Source: JAGPIS01 sp964635545 (lineage in GTDB: Bacteria > Bacteroidota > Bacteroidia > Bacteroidales > Marinilabiliaceae). Taken from it: 64,000 nucleotides of DNA. The notes under the pieces are model-generated. The model was given only the letters and a program-made list of their open reading frames with translations, was not told the origin of the DNA and did no database searches. Location of the stretch: positions 20,205 to 84,204 of the forward strand of contig CAZWOA010000002.1 of assembly GCA_964635545.1 (NCBI GenBank). The letters run 5' to 3'. This document shows positions 9,025-19,600 of this stretch, in pieces; within the stretch, counting starts at the first letter, position 1; every line of letters starts with the position of its first letter. A program made the position numbers and the translations under genes.

Positions 9025-10695
9025 ATGAGGAGATATAATTTTTTTGCGTTGTTGATGCTTTTGTTGATATATTCTTGCGGTATGCAACAAAAGCAGGATT
9101 ACCAATATGGTTATTTGTTTAATAATCTTCCTTTTGAAATGCCCCATATTAAAGTGCCGGTATTTCCTAATAACCATGTGAGCATAGTAGATTTTGGAGG
9201 AAACCCTAACGGGATAGCGTTGAATACACAAGCATTTGAGGCAGCTATGGAGTCTCTTTCGCAAAAGGGGGGAGGTACGCTCAATGTGCCTAAGGGTGTA
9301 TGGTTTACGGGTCCCATAGTTTTTAGGTCTAATATCAATTTACACCTTGAAAAGGGGGCGTTGATACTCTTTTCGCCCGATTTTGATCTTTATCCTTTGG
9401 TAGAAACTATTTTTGAAGGATTGGACACCCGCCGATGCCAATCGCCCATCTCAGGAAGAAATCTTGAGAATATAGCTATTACCGGCGAAGGTTCGATAAA
9501 TGGTTATGGTGAAGCTTGGCGCCCGTTAAAGAAAAACAAGGTTCCCGACCAAAAATGGCGAAAAGTTATTGCTTCCGGGGGTGTAGTGCATGAAGGTAAA
9601 GTGTGGTATCCATCAGAAAAATCACTTAAAGGGCAACTTATAAGTGATATGAATGTGCCCAATAAAGATATGACTGAGAATCAATGGGATGAAATAAAGG
9701 ACTTTATGCGTCCTGTGATGGTGAGCTTTATCGAGTGTAAGAATGTATATTTACAGGGTGTGCTGTTCGAAAACTCACCGGCCTGGAATATTCACCCACT
9801 GATGTGTGAGAATGTGATAATTGATGGCATATATGTTAAAAATCCTAGTTATTCGCAGAATGGTGACGGACTTGACCTTGAGTCGTGCGTAAATTCTATT
9901 ATTGTTAATAGCATCTTTGATGTGGGTGATGATGCTATCTGTATCAAGTCGGGTAAGGATGAGGATGGCCGCCGCCGTGCACGCCCTACTGTTAATGTTA
10001 TTGTAGATAACTGTAAGGTGTTTCATGGTCATGGAGGCTTTATAGTGGGCAGTGAGATGTCGGGAGGTGTGAAAAATATCTCCGTTTCCAATTGCCAGTT
10101 TCTGGGTACTGATGTGGGGCTAAGGTTCAAGAGTAACCGCGGACGAGGTGGAGTGGTTGAAAATATTCATATATCTGATGTTTATATGTATAATATCGTT
10201 ACAGATTCATTTTTATTCGACCTCTTTTATGGTGGAAAATCTGCTTCCGAATCATTGGAGGATGGTGATGTAATTAAGGACGAGGAGGCATTGCCGGTGA
10301 GTGAGAAAACTCCAGTGTTTAAAGATATATATGTTAAAAATCTTGTGTCGAGAAATGCGCGACGAGCATTGTTTTTTGGTGGTCTTCCTGAAATGAATAT
10401 TGAGAATATTAATCTTGAGAATGCTTATATAACAGCGAGTTATGGTGCTGAGTTTTCTGAATCTAAAGATGTAACCTTCAAAAATGTTACTGTTGTGGCT
10501 AATGAAGGAGCTGCATTTATTTTCAATAATGTTACTAACTTTAAGGCTACCGACCTTGCTTATGAGGTAAATGAATCGAGCAAAGTGGCTAGTGTTTCAG
10601 GAAGCCGAAATTCTAATATTGAGCTTTCAAATATTGATGAAGATGAAGTTGATTTAGCATCCGAAGTGAATAAAGAGGAAGTGATTTTTAAATAA
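9025..10695 (+). CDS. GH28 pectin hydrolase (polygalacturonase-like) lipoprotein
   Basis: A 556-residue lipoprotein; lipid Cys18 in LLIYSCGMQQ, with no acidic export signal after it, so probably periplasmic. It is a right-handed beta-helix protein with the GH28 catalytic set: NGDGLD at 279-284 (D281), GDDAIC with D302 and D303, the GHGG motif around His336 and a later RFKSN motif (the Arg/Lys substrate clamp of the family). Family members hydrolyse alpha-linked galacturonic acid in homogalacturonan or rhamnogalacturonan, usually by inversion; exo action on oligosaccharides is likely for a periplasmic form. It runs toward the convergent PUL1 regulator and has its own promoter. Exact substrate is not readable from sequence. 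Confidence 0.88.
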   Translation: MRRYNFFALLMLLLIYSCGMQQKQDYQYGYLFNNLPFEMPHIKVPVFPNNHVSIVDFGGNPNGIALNTQAFEAAMESLSQKGGGTLNVPKGVWFTGPIVFRSNINLHLEKGALILFSPDFDLYPLVETIFEGLDTRRCQSPISGRNLENIAITGEGSINGYGEAWRPLKKNKVPDQKWRKVIASGGVVHEGKVWYPSEKSLKGQLISDMNVPNKDMTENQWDEIKDFMRPVMVSFIECKNVYLQGVLFENSPAWNIHPLMCENVIIDGIYVKNPSYSQNGDGLDLESCVNSIIVNSIFDVGDDAICIKSGKDEDGRRRARPTVNVIVDNCKVFHGHGGFIVGSEMSGGVKNISVSNCQFLGTDVGLRFKSNRGRGGVVENIHISDVYMYNIVTDSFLFDLFYGGKSASESLEDGDVIKDEEALPVSEKTPVFKDIYVKNLVSRNARRALFFGGLPEMNIENINLENAYITASYGAEFSESKDVTFKNVTVVANEGAAFIFNNVTNFKATDLAYEVNESSKVASVSGSRNSNIELSNIDEDEVDLASEVNKEEVIFK

Positions 10696-10724
10696 GTTTT
10701 TATAGTACATTACAATAAATATTA

Positions 10725-10826
10725 AACCACATATGAACATAGTTGAAAGGGGATAGTGGGAAATTGACAATTTGTACTTCCCAATGTCTCCTTTTATATT
10801 ATTATATCCTATGTCTCTATGTGGTT
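10725..10826. terminator. Long inverted repeat between convergent GH28 and regulator genes
   Basis: AACCACATA at 10725-10733 pairs with TATGTGGTT at 10818-10826, and ACATAG pairs with CTATGT just inside. A nested GGGAA/TTCCC pair lies in the loop. T or A runs follow on both strands, so it could serve as a bidirectional terminator for the two convergent genes. The rest of 10696-10892 shows no gene. Confidence 0.5.
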
Positions 10827-10892
10827 AAAAAAATATCGTGTAATGAAGTTGTTTTTAGTGTTTGGTCAGTTGGCGAGCCAAGAAACGAAGTC

Positions 10893-13800
10893 TTATGTTT
10901 TTTGATTCTTATTATTTGTCAGATTTTTAATGTATTCGGTGGGTGTTAGCTTAAACTCATCTTTAAAGCACTGCCTGAAATAGGTGGGGCTGTTCATGCC
11001 TACCAGATACATAATTTCCGATACTGTATATTTGCCTGTCAGCAGTAACTCTTCAGCCTTATAAATCCTCACTTTTCTGATGAATTCGTTGGTTGTCATT
11101 CCTGTGAGGGCCTTTGTTTTACGGTAAAGTGTGGAGTGGCTCATCATCATTTTGCCGGCTATGTAGTTGATATCCAGCGTGTCGGATTCTATGTTTTGCT
11201 CTATGGTCTCTTTTATTTTGTCGATAAACTCCTGGTCAATCTTATTCATCGATTCCATTACGATATCCGATTTGTTGATATTGCCGGTTGAGAGTTTGTC
11301 GGTTAGTAACTTTCTGGTTTTCAGTATGTTTTCGATGCGGCTTTGTAGTAATCCTGCCGTAAATGGCTTTGTGATATACGAATCGGCGCCCAGTTTATAG
11401 CCCTCTGTGCGGTCGTTGATGGTATCTTTGGCCGTAAGAAGTATAATGGGGATATGACTTGTTAATATATTTTCTTTCAGGGTTTTAGTAAGCGCCAGTC
11501 CATTCAGTCCGGGCATCATAATATCGCTGATTATTATGTCGGGAATGATTTTTAGCGCCATTTCAAGGCCTGTATCACCGTTGTAGGCCGAGTGAACAAG
11601 GTAATTCTCTGAAAGTACCTCTTTTATGTAATCGTTTATCTCTTTGTTATCTTCAATCACCAGCACTATGGTTTGTTCCTCATTATCGGGCACCGTTGTT
11701 TTGTTATCCTTAACTATTGCTTCGGATGTTGGCGTCTCCACATAGAAGTTTGAGTTGTTGAGGCGCAGTGTGAAGGTGGAACCTTTATTTACTTCACTAT
11801 CAACCAATATCTCGGCTTGATGTAGGTTGGCCAGATTCTTCACCAATGCCAGTCCTATGCCGGTTCCCGAAATGTTGGAACTGCCCTCTTCCTGATAATA
11901 TCTATCGAATATTTTTGAGAGTGAGGATGATTTTATGCCCACGCCGGTATCTTTAACCGCTATTTCGGTGTAAAGTGTGTCGTTAATCTTTTTATTTCTC
12001 AGTGATAGGGTGATGCTCCCTTTGTGGGTGTGTTTCAATGCGTTGGATATTAAATTCTCAACGATGGTAGTAATCGCCTGCTCGTCGAAATAGAACTCGT
12101 AATCACCATCGGCAATAGCCACGTTGAAAAGTACGTCGTGCTTGATATTGAGCGCAACATATTTGGAACCTATATCAATTATGAGGCTTCTTAAATCGCC
12201 TTTTGTAATGTAGAGCTCGCGTTTTTGAGTCTCTGTTTTACCGAATTCAAGTAGCTGATTTGTAAGGTTTAGCAAGTTATTGGCACTTTTTAATACCAAC
12301 GATATTTTTGATGTTATAGCCCTTGACAGTGATGTATTATAACTCATCTCTTCCAATGGGCTGATAATCAGCGTTAGAGGTGTTCTTAATTCATGTGTTA
12401 TATTGGCGAAAAATCGCAGTCTCTCCTCGTTTGTGGCATGTTCCTGCACATATCTGTTCTTCTCGAGTATAAGGGAGTTTTCCAACACCAGTTTCCTTTT
12501 GTAGAATATGGTTAATGTGGCCAATATTGCACCTACGATGATGGTATATATCATCTTTGCCCACCATGTGAGCCATAGTGGCGGGTTTATCACTATTTTT
12601 AATGATGCAGGATTATCGGTCCAATCCAGATTTTTAGTTTTGGAGCGTATAAGCAGTTCGTAGGTGCCGTGAGCTAAGTCTCTGAGAATGATTTTGTTGC
12701 TGTTTTTGTTGAAGTACCAGTCGTTGCTCATGCCCCGTATCATGTAGCTGTACTCAATGGTGTTTGCCTGTGCGTAATTGAGTATGCTATAAGTGATATC
12801 GATTGTGTTTTGGTTGTATTTAAGGTTGATTTCCGGTTTTGAGGGTATGCGAAATTCGTTTATTCCCTTCTTGGAACCACTTTCGTAAATGTTTATATCA
12901 CTAATTATGACTCGTGGATTGGTTGTGGGTTCTTGTAATTGGTTGATATTGAAGAAACAAACACCGCTTTGTGATCCAAAATAGATTGTATTGTCGGATG
13001 TTTTTGTTACCGAACCGCTCATGAATGCCCCGATAGGGATACCATCGTGTGTATCATAATTTTTAAAGCTATTTGCTACAGTGTCGTAGCTGCTTATTCC
13101 GCTGGTGGTGCTCACCCAGATATTGCCTCGCTCATCTTGTGCTATTGCTCTTATGTGGTTATCTGCAATATCATTTTCGGTCTCTATGCTGAAGGGATTT
13201 TTGTAATCATCCTCCTGTTTGAGATATACGAGTCCATATCCTGTTGCAAGCCATATTCTGCCTTGTTTATCACTTATAATTTGATTGATGAGGTTGGAAG
13301 GCAGTCCGTATTCTTTGTCAATATAGTCAATCAACTCCATTTGGGCGTTGTATCTTGCCACTCCATCACCGAAAAATCCTATCCACAGATTGTTGTTTTT
13401 ATCGTGATGGATGCTTCTTACCAGGTTATCCCTAAGTTCCGAATTCGTTTTGTTGTAGTTTGTTATTGAATTTGAGCTATAATTATAGGTGTAAATTCCG
13501 TTGCTGGTTCCTATCCATATAATTCCATCGGCATCTTCGTCGAAGCATCTTATATCTGTTTGGTAATCAATGTTTATGGGTTTTAGTTCTTTTTCTTTTG
13601 ATGAGTAAACATATGCCCCGCCTTTAAAAGTGCCAATCCAAATGTTATCTTTTGAATCGCAAAAGGCGGCAATCACGGCATCATCAGTAAGGGATGAGTT
13701 AAATTTATTGAATGTTTTAACTTTTTTGTTTTTGCTGAATATATTAATTCCACCACCGTCGGTTCCTATCCAAAGATTATCTTTTGAGTCGGCACAAATG

Positions 13801-14942
13801 CCCCATGCAACTTTATTGTCGAGCCGGTTTTGTGCGGTTGGGATGGGAGAGTAGCTCCACGAGTTGAAAAACGGCTTCTGACTGCTGATGAAGTTCAGTC
13901 CGCCGCCATAAGTTCCTATCCAAATATTGTCGAATGAATCCTGAAATATTGATTTTACGGTTTTGTTTGATAGGCTGTTTTCATCGTCGCCATAGGTAAT
14001 ATTGATGAATTGCACATCCGAAGTGCCGGTGAAAAGGCTCTGTTGAAGATCTAAAATGCTTATACCGCCGTTTTCGCAGCCTATCCACAGTTTTCCGTCA
14101 GCCATCTGCGTTATTGTTTGTATGGCATTTGAAATCAGTGAGTTATTGTTGTTTGGGACATTGATGAATCGTGTGAAGGTCTCTTTTTGCTGGTTGAAAA
14201 GTGCCAATCCTGATGCTGTGCCTACCCACACGTTATTATTGCTATCGATAAATACTGCATTTACGTTATTGCTGGGAAGCGAACTGTCATCGCCCTCTTT
14301 TTTCTGATAATTTTTCAGTGTGTTTGTTTTTGGCGAATAGATTGTCAGTCCGGCATCTACCTGGGCAATGTATAGTAATCCGTCTTTTGATTCGGTCAGT
14401 TCCCAGATGTGGTTGCTGGGTAGTTGTGGCAGGTTCGACATATTATAGTGGGTAAACCTGCCGGTGATTTTGTCGTAATATTCAAATCCCTGATAATAGG
14501 TCGATATCCAAAGATTGCCATCTTTAGAGTTGGTAATGCAAGTTATGTCGTTGGTTATTATGCTGTGCGGGTCTTCGGGGTTGTGTTTGAAATGTGTGAA
14601 AGTCTCGGTTTTGCAGTCAAAAGCATTTAACCCTTCACGCTGGGTTGCAATCCAGATAATGTTATCGTGCTTATCGGCATATATTTTATTGAGTTCGTTA
14701 CCGCTTATGGTGTTGGTATTCTTTTGGGTTCTGTCGGTTTTATATGTTCTGAACACATTCCCGTCAAACCTGTTTAGTCCCGATTCGGTAGATATCCATA
14801 TAAAACCGGTTTTATCCTGGGTGATTCCCATTATAAAACGGTTTGACAAACCCTCTTGAATGTCAATTTTTTCTATCACCTCATTTTGAGCCGATATTTC
14901 AATGCCGAATAGCAAAAGAAGTATGAAGTAAAGTATCCTCAT
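10893..14942 (-). CDS. Hybrid two-component system regulator of PUL1
   Basis: The start at 14942 gives a signal peptide (MRILYFILLLLFGIEISAQ); an in-frame start 34 codons earlier would not. The 1349 residues are: periplasmic two-propeller sensor of Reg_prop repeats (WIGT/WIST motifs, about 25-700), Y_Y_Y domain (about 707-780), one membrane helix (about 788-808), HisKA with phospho-acceptor His850 in THELRTPLTL, HATPase (SNALKHT, DTGVGIK, GTGIGLAL), a receiver with phospho-acceptor Asp1140 in SDIMMPG and Lys in TKPF, and a C-terminal AraC-type helix-turn-helix (about 1250-1345). Such single-protein systems bind an imported oligosaccharide in the periplasm and activate the adjacent sus operon. 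It is divergent from the SGBP-SusC-SusD genes, with a tandem repeat operator between them. The ligand is probably an arabinogalactan fragment. Confidence 0.93.
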   Translation of the reverse strand: MRILYFILLLLFGIEISAQNEVIEKIDIQEGLSNRFIMGITQDKTGFIWISTESGLNRFDGNVFRTYKTDRTQKNTNTISGNELNKIYADKHDNIIWIATQREGLNAFDCKTETFTHFKHNPEDPHSIITNDITCITNSKDGNLWISTYYQGFEYYDKITGRFTHYNMSNLPQLPSNHIWELTESKDGLLYIAQVDAGLTIYSPKTNTLKNYQKKEGDDSSLPSNNVNAVFIDSNNNVWVGTASGLALFNQQKETFTRFINVPNNNNSLISNAIQTITQMADGKLWIGCENGGISILDLQQSLFTGTSDVQFINITYGDDENSLSNKTVKSIFQDSFDNIWIGTYGGGLNFISSQKPFFNSWSYSPIPTAQNRLDNKVAWGICADSKDNLWIGTDGGGINIFSKNKKVKTFNKFNSSLTDDAVIAAFCDSKDNIWIGTFKGGAYVYSSKEKELKPINIDYQTDIRCFDEDADGIIWIGTSNGIYTYNYSSNSITNYNKTNSELRDNLVRSIHHDKNNNLWIGFFGDGVARYNAQMELIDYIDKEYGLPSNLINQIISDKQGRIWLATGYGLVYLKQEDDYKNPFSIETENDIADNHIRAIAQDERGNIWVSTTSGISSYDTVANSFKNYDTHDGIPIGAFMSGSVTKTSDNTIYFGSQSGVCFFNINQLQEPTTNPRVIISDINIYESGSKKGINEFRIPSKPEINLKYNQNTIDITYSILNYAQANTIEYSYMIRGMSNDWYFNKNSNKIILRDLAHGTYELLIRSKTKNLDWTDNPASLKIVINPPLWLTWWAKMIYTIIVGAILATLTIFYKRKLVLENSLILEKNRYVQEHATNEERLRFFANITHELRTPLTLIISPLEEMSYNTSLSRAITSKISLVLKSANNLLNLTNQLLEFGKTETQKRELYITKGDLRSLIIDIGSKYVALNIKHDVLFNVAIADGDYEFYFDEQAITTIVENLISNALKHTHKGSITLSLRNKKINDTLYTEIAVKDTGVGIKSSSLSKIFDRYYQEEGSSNISGTGIGLALVKNLANLHQAEILVDSEVNKGSTFTLRLNNSNFYVETPTSEAIVKDNKTTVPDNEEQTIVLVIEDNKEINDYIKEVLSENYLVHSAYNGDTGLEMALKIIPDIIISDIMMPGLNGLALTKTLKENILTSHIPIILLTAKDTINDRTEGYKLGADSYITKPFTAGLLQSRIENILKTRKLLTDKLSTGNINKSDIVMESMNKIDQEFIDKIKETIEQNIESDTLDINYIAGKMMMSHSTLYRKTKALTGMTTNEFIRKVRIYKAEELLLTGKYTVSEIMYLVGMNSPTYFRQCFKDEFKLTPTEYIKNLTNNKNQKT

Positions 14943-15005
14943 GATGCTTAAATATTGATACTCAAATGTAATGTATAAATATAACTTATAACAGTCAAAT
15001 GGGCA

Positions 15006-15048
15006 ATTGACGAGTTTATGACCTACTATTGCCGAGTTTATCACTCAT
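15006..15048 (+). promoter_or_regulatory. Tandem 21-bp repeat, likely binding site of the PUL1 regulator
   Basis: ATTGACGAGTTTATGAC at 15006-15022 is repeated as ATTGCCGAGTTTATCAC at 15028-15044 with a 22-bp period; similarity continues as C/T-rich flank to 15048. The repeats sit 40 bp before the -7 box TACTTTTG. Direct repeats two helical turns apart suit an AraC-type dimer. Confidence 0.6.
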
Positions 15049-15067
15049 CTGTTATGATTTGTTAACA

Positions 15068-15075
15068 TACTTTTG
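15068..15075 (+). promoter_or_regulatory. -7 promoter box of the PUL1 operon
   Basis: TACTTTTG matches TAnnTTTG; it lies 46 bp upstream of the SGBP start at 15121 and has no good -33 element, as expected for an activator-dependent promoter. Confidence 0.55.
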
Positions 15076-15120
15076 TGTAAAATATTTAAGAAAATCTAAA
15101 TCCACATAATTTGATAGGTT

Positions 15121-16596
15121 ATGAAAACAAAAAAGTATCTTTTGGTCAATTTATTGATCGTTACGCTCGCTCTCTTTAGCGGGTGTAGCTCCGATTCAAA
15201 ATCCTACACCGATGTTGACGGGTTGCCGCCGGTATTGGCTCTGAAAACCTCAGCAATCAGAACTGAGCCCGGGCGCGAAATCACCATCGAGGGTACAATC
15301 GAAGATGCAGATGGAATTCGTTCTATTAATCTGTATAATGAAGAGTTGATGCTCGATAAAACCATCAATCTTCTTGTGCTTTACGATGAATTACAGTTCA
15401 GTTATGATTTGAGCTATAAATTCACAGTAGATAAAAACTTTGATGGTGATGTAGTAGATCTTCGTGTTACAGTTACCGATGTAGGTGGCCGTTCAGTGGA
15501 GTCTATTCTTAAAATAAGTATGGATGGTGACTTTAATGCTCCGGTGTTCACATTGGTGCCCGATGAAAAAGTAACCGTACTTATTAAAAGTGAGACTAAA
15601 GTTAATGTCAAATTCGCAGTAGAAGACGATAAGGCACTTGATTATGTGACTGTTGATATTGCTGAGCTTGATTATCATAAAAGGATTGATGTAACCGGCA
15701 AAACTTTATCATTCGAAGAGAGTATTGTTGTTGAGTCGGCACCTGCAACTTATACTCTTGTGGTTGAGGCATTTGATAAGTTTGAGTTTAAAGTAAGCAA
15801 AACCAGTTTAATCACTGTCTCTGAGATGCCCGACTTCGAGAAGATGTATCTTGCCGATGTTGCCACCGAAGCAGAGTTGAACAGTGATGTGTTTGGTGTG
15901 CCAATGCGCATTGAGCGTACCGGTCCTTTCCAGTATAAAGCGAATTACTATAACAGTAAGGCAAATACCGAAATTTTCTTCCTTCCACAAAAAGGTAGTT
16001 TCTCGCCTATATGTTTTGGTCTCGATCCTGATGATAATCAGAAACTTGCCGATAGTCCTGATGTGGCTAAACCCATTATCCTTACTCAGGCAAATGTGTA
16101 TTACGAAATTACTTTTGATGTAAAAGTGGGTACTTATAACATCAGCACATATAGCATTGCAGAGGCTATCAGCCCAGTGCCGCACGAATATGGTTCTATC
16201 AGTCTCGATACCTGGTTTGATGGCGGAAGCTGGCTTCAGGAGTTCTATTTCGGATATATGACATCTAATCCAAGAGAGATTACACGATTTGTTCAAGATA
16301 ACGTGAATCCTAATCTTTTCACTCTTGAAGAATCTCTGGAATTGAAAGCTGGCGATAAGATGAATTTCGTCTTTCACAACTGGCATCACGATGGCTGGTG
16401 GAACTATTGCACATGGCGTGTTGACAACTCTGAGAACCCCGAAATATTCGGTTATTATGGCGATAAAGTTAACCCGGAATGGACTGGTGAGAAAACCAAG
16501 TTGGACAACTGGGCTAAACCAACTGTAAATCAGTCTGGAACATACCAGATATATTTTGATGCTCACCTTGGTAGGGCAAAATTAGTGCGCGAATAG
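15121..16596 (+). CDS. Surface glycan-binding lipoprotein of PUL1 (SusE/F-position protein)
   Basis: A 491-residue lipoprotein with lipid Cys22 (LALFSGCSSDS), followed by Ser and Asp residues as in Bacteroidetes surface lipoproteins. Residues about 35-135 and 136-235 look like two Ig-like or cadherin-like beta-sandwiches (repeated pattern of PGREITIEGTIEDADGIRS and VTDVGGRSVE). The C-terminal half (about 240-491) is rich in Trp and Asp (HNWHHDGWWNYCTW) and ends in a strand typical of SusE/SGBP carbohydrate-binding modules. No known enzyme motif. First gene of the operon, before SusC; position and build make it the surface glycan-binding protein. Ligand unknown, inferred arabinogalactan. Confidence 0.72.
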   Translation: MKTKKYLLVNLLIVTLALFSGCSSDSKSYTDVDGLPPVLALKTSAIRTEPGREITIEGTIEDADGIRSINLYNEELMLDKTINLLVLYDELQFSYDLSYKFTVDKNFDGDVVDLRVTVTDVGGRSVESILKISMDGDFNAPVFTLVPDEKVTVLIKSETKVNVKFAVEDDKALDYVTVDIAELDYHKRIDVTGKTLSFEESIVVESAPATYTLVVEAFDKFEFKVSKTSLITVSEMPDFEKMYLADVATEAELNSDVFGVPMRIERTGPFQYKANYYNSKANTEIFFLPQKGSFSPICFGLDPDDNQKLADSPDVAKPIILTQANVYYEITFDVKVGTYNISTYSIAEAISPVPHEYGSISLDTWFDGGSWLQEFYFGYMTSNPREITRFVQDNVNPNLFTLEESLELKAGDKMNFVFHNWHHDGWWNYCTWRVDNSENPEIFGYYGDKVNPEWTGEKTKLDNWAKPTVNQSGTYQIYFDAHLGRAKLVRE

Positions 16597-16627
16597 TTGA
16601 TAAAGTTAAACTTATAATATCTCGAAA

Positions 16628-19600
16628 ATGAGGACACATATTTTAATGGCAATTATGCTGATGTTTTCTTTAGTCGGATACGCTCAAAACGTATCCGTTA
16701 AAGGAAACGTGAAATCGAGTGCCGATAATGAAGCTCTTATCGGTGTTACGATACAGGTTAAGGGAACCACTACGGGTACCATAACCGACTTTAATGGAGA
16801 CTACTCACTAGGTAATTTGAGTCCCGAAAGTATTCTTATATTCTCATCAATAGGATTTGAAAATCAGGAGATTGTAGTAGGAAATCAGCAAACAATCAAT
16901 GTTGTGTTGATTGATTCCTTTAAGATGCTCGACGAACTGGTTGTTATTGGCTATGGAGCAGTTAAGAGGAGCGACCTTACAAGTTCAATATCTACGATCA
17001 AGGGAGATGAAATTACTAAAGTTACTACCGGTAACGCCATGCAGGCTCTTCAAGGAAAAGTTAATGGTGTGCAGGTTACCAGTGGTGGTGGCCCCGGTAC
17101 TACCCCAAAGGTATTGATTCGCGGTGTAACTACAGTTAATGGTAGCGACCCTTTATATGTTGTTGATGGAATGCCCGTTGGAACAAATATCAACTTCTTG
17201 AATAGTAATGATATCGAGTCGATGGAGGTGCTTAAAGATGCATCAGCCACAGCTATCTATGGTACACGTGGTTCGAATGGTGTTATTCTTATCACAACCA
17301 AAAAAGGCACCGCCGGAAAAACTACTGTAAACTTTGCTTCTTCAGTTGGTTTTCAAACTATTGTTAATCCCGATATGGCTAAAGCATCGGAGTATGAGCA
17401 GGTGTTTAAGACCCGCTATACCAATGATGGCCGTACGCCTGTGTGGAACAGCAAAAACAATATTACCAATGCCGAGGGTACCGATTGGTGGAATGAGGTA
17501 ATCAACAAAACAGCATTAATCCAGAACTACTCATTGGGTATTTCAGGTGGATCGGATAAGCTGGTGTATAACCTTAGCGTGGGATATTTCAAAAATAATT
17601 CTCAATATGATGTTGGATATTGGGATAAGATAAATATCCGCCTAAATACCGAATATACTTTTAATGAGTATGTTAAGATGGGTTTTGACGTGGCTCCTCA
17701 CATTGAGGCATGGGATGATACTCCCAACCTGTTCTCATCGGCAATGAGCATGGACCCAACCACTCCAATATTTAAACCTGAAGAAAACTGGGTTGACAAT
17801 AAGTATAATAACTACTCGCGATCGCATAATAACCAGGTGTGGAACCCTGCAGCATCGCTTGCCCGTCAGAATTCCAACTCACGTGAATATGGCGTAATCG
17901 TAAATCCATATTTGCAAATAACACCTATTCAAGGATTGACATTGCGTACTCAATTTGGTGCCAATGCACACATCCGCCGTTCGGATAGTTTTACTCCTCA
18001 GTTTGAGATTGATCAGCTTGAGCGTTCGGTATATAGCAGCGTGTCGCGTAATATGACCGAGTGGCTAGACTGGAACTGGACAAATACAGTGAACTATATG
18101 CACACCTTTAAGGAAAAGCATAACCTTAACCTAATGGGTGGTTTCACAGCTGAGCGTTTTTCTCAGTTTTGGGTGACTGGCTCACGCGAGGATACTCCCA
18201 ATAACTCGAGTAACCTCCAGGAAGTTAGTGCCGGTACTCTTAATCAGAGAGCATCGGGAAACACAGCATACAGTACGCTGCTGTCGTATATTGGCCGTGT
18301 AATGTACAACTATGATGGACGTTACTACCTTACAGCATCGCTTCGTACCGATGGATCATCGAAGTTCCCCGAAGGTAATAAATATGCTGTATTCCCCTCA
18401 GTTTCTGGAGCATGGCGCGTAACCGGTGAGGAGTTTATGAAAAACCAGATTATTTTTGATAACCTGAAAGTGCGTGCCGGCTGGGGACGTGTAGGTAATC
18501 AGAATATATCTAACTCGGCTTACCTTACCCTTCTTTCAACATCTGATGCAGTATTTGGAACCGATCAAAACAGGGTAACAGGTACTACAATCTCTTCAGT
18601 GGGTAACAATAAACTGAAATGGGAAACCGTGGAAGATTATAACTTCGGATTGGATATGTCGTTCTTGGATTCCCGTTTAGATGTTGTGTTTGATATCTAC
18701 CAAAAGAAATCGCACGATATGCTATATCGGAAACAGAATATTTTTGCAGTAGGGTATCCCGACTGGAACAGCCAGGTAACCATGAATATTGGTAGTATGA
18801 AAGCTACCGGATGGGAACTTAGCTTTGACTGGAATGACCGTGTTTCAAAGGATTTTAGCTATAATGTAGGTGTGAATCTATCCGGAGTTAAAAATAAAGC
18901 TATTAAGCTGTCGGGTGATGGGCCAATCACTACCGGAGGATTTAATTCCGACCAGATTATACGTAATGAGGATGGTGCCGAAATCGGAAGATTTTACGGA
19001 TATATTGCTGATGGAATTTTCCAGAATCAATTTGAAATCAATTCTCATACCGATGAGCATGGTAAGATGATTCAGCCCAATGCACAACCGGGTGATATCC
19101 GATTCAAGGATATAAACAATGATGGCGTGCTCGACGATAAAGATAAGACATTTATTGGTAATGCTTATCCCGACCTTATGGTGGGCTTGAACCTAGGATT
19201 TACCTATAAGAATTTCGATTTTAATTCGAACTTCTACGGTACTTTCGGTAATGATATCTTCAACACCACCAAAGGACTGTACTCTGGAGCTAATGGTAGC
19301 AACGTGTATGCAGGAACTCTTAATAAAGTGTGGCGAGGTGAAGGAACAAGTAATGATATTCCACGCTTGTCGGTTAATGATAATAACCTGAACTACACCA
19401 GAGTTTCAAGTTTCTATGTTGAGGATGGTTCTTACTTCCGTTGCCGATTGCTGCAAGTGGGATATACCTTGCCAAAGAGTTTAGTATATGGAAGTAATCT
19501 TCGTATATCATTCTCGGTCCAAAACCTATTTACCATAACAGGTTATTCGGGGATGGACCCTGAGCGTCCACAATTGGGCTCCAGCGTTATTGAAACCGGT

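Noticed and set aside
10743..10949. A 68-residue plus-strand frame after GH28
   Set aside because: It lies across the inverted repeat and overlaps the end of the convergent regulator gene.
14943..15044. Earlier ATG for the PUL1 regulator
   Set aside because: It would add 34 residues before the signal peptide and run through the tandem repeat operator.
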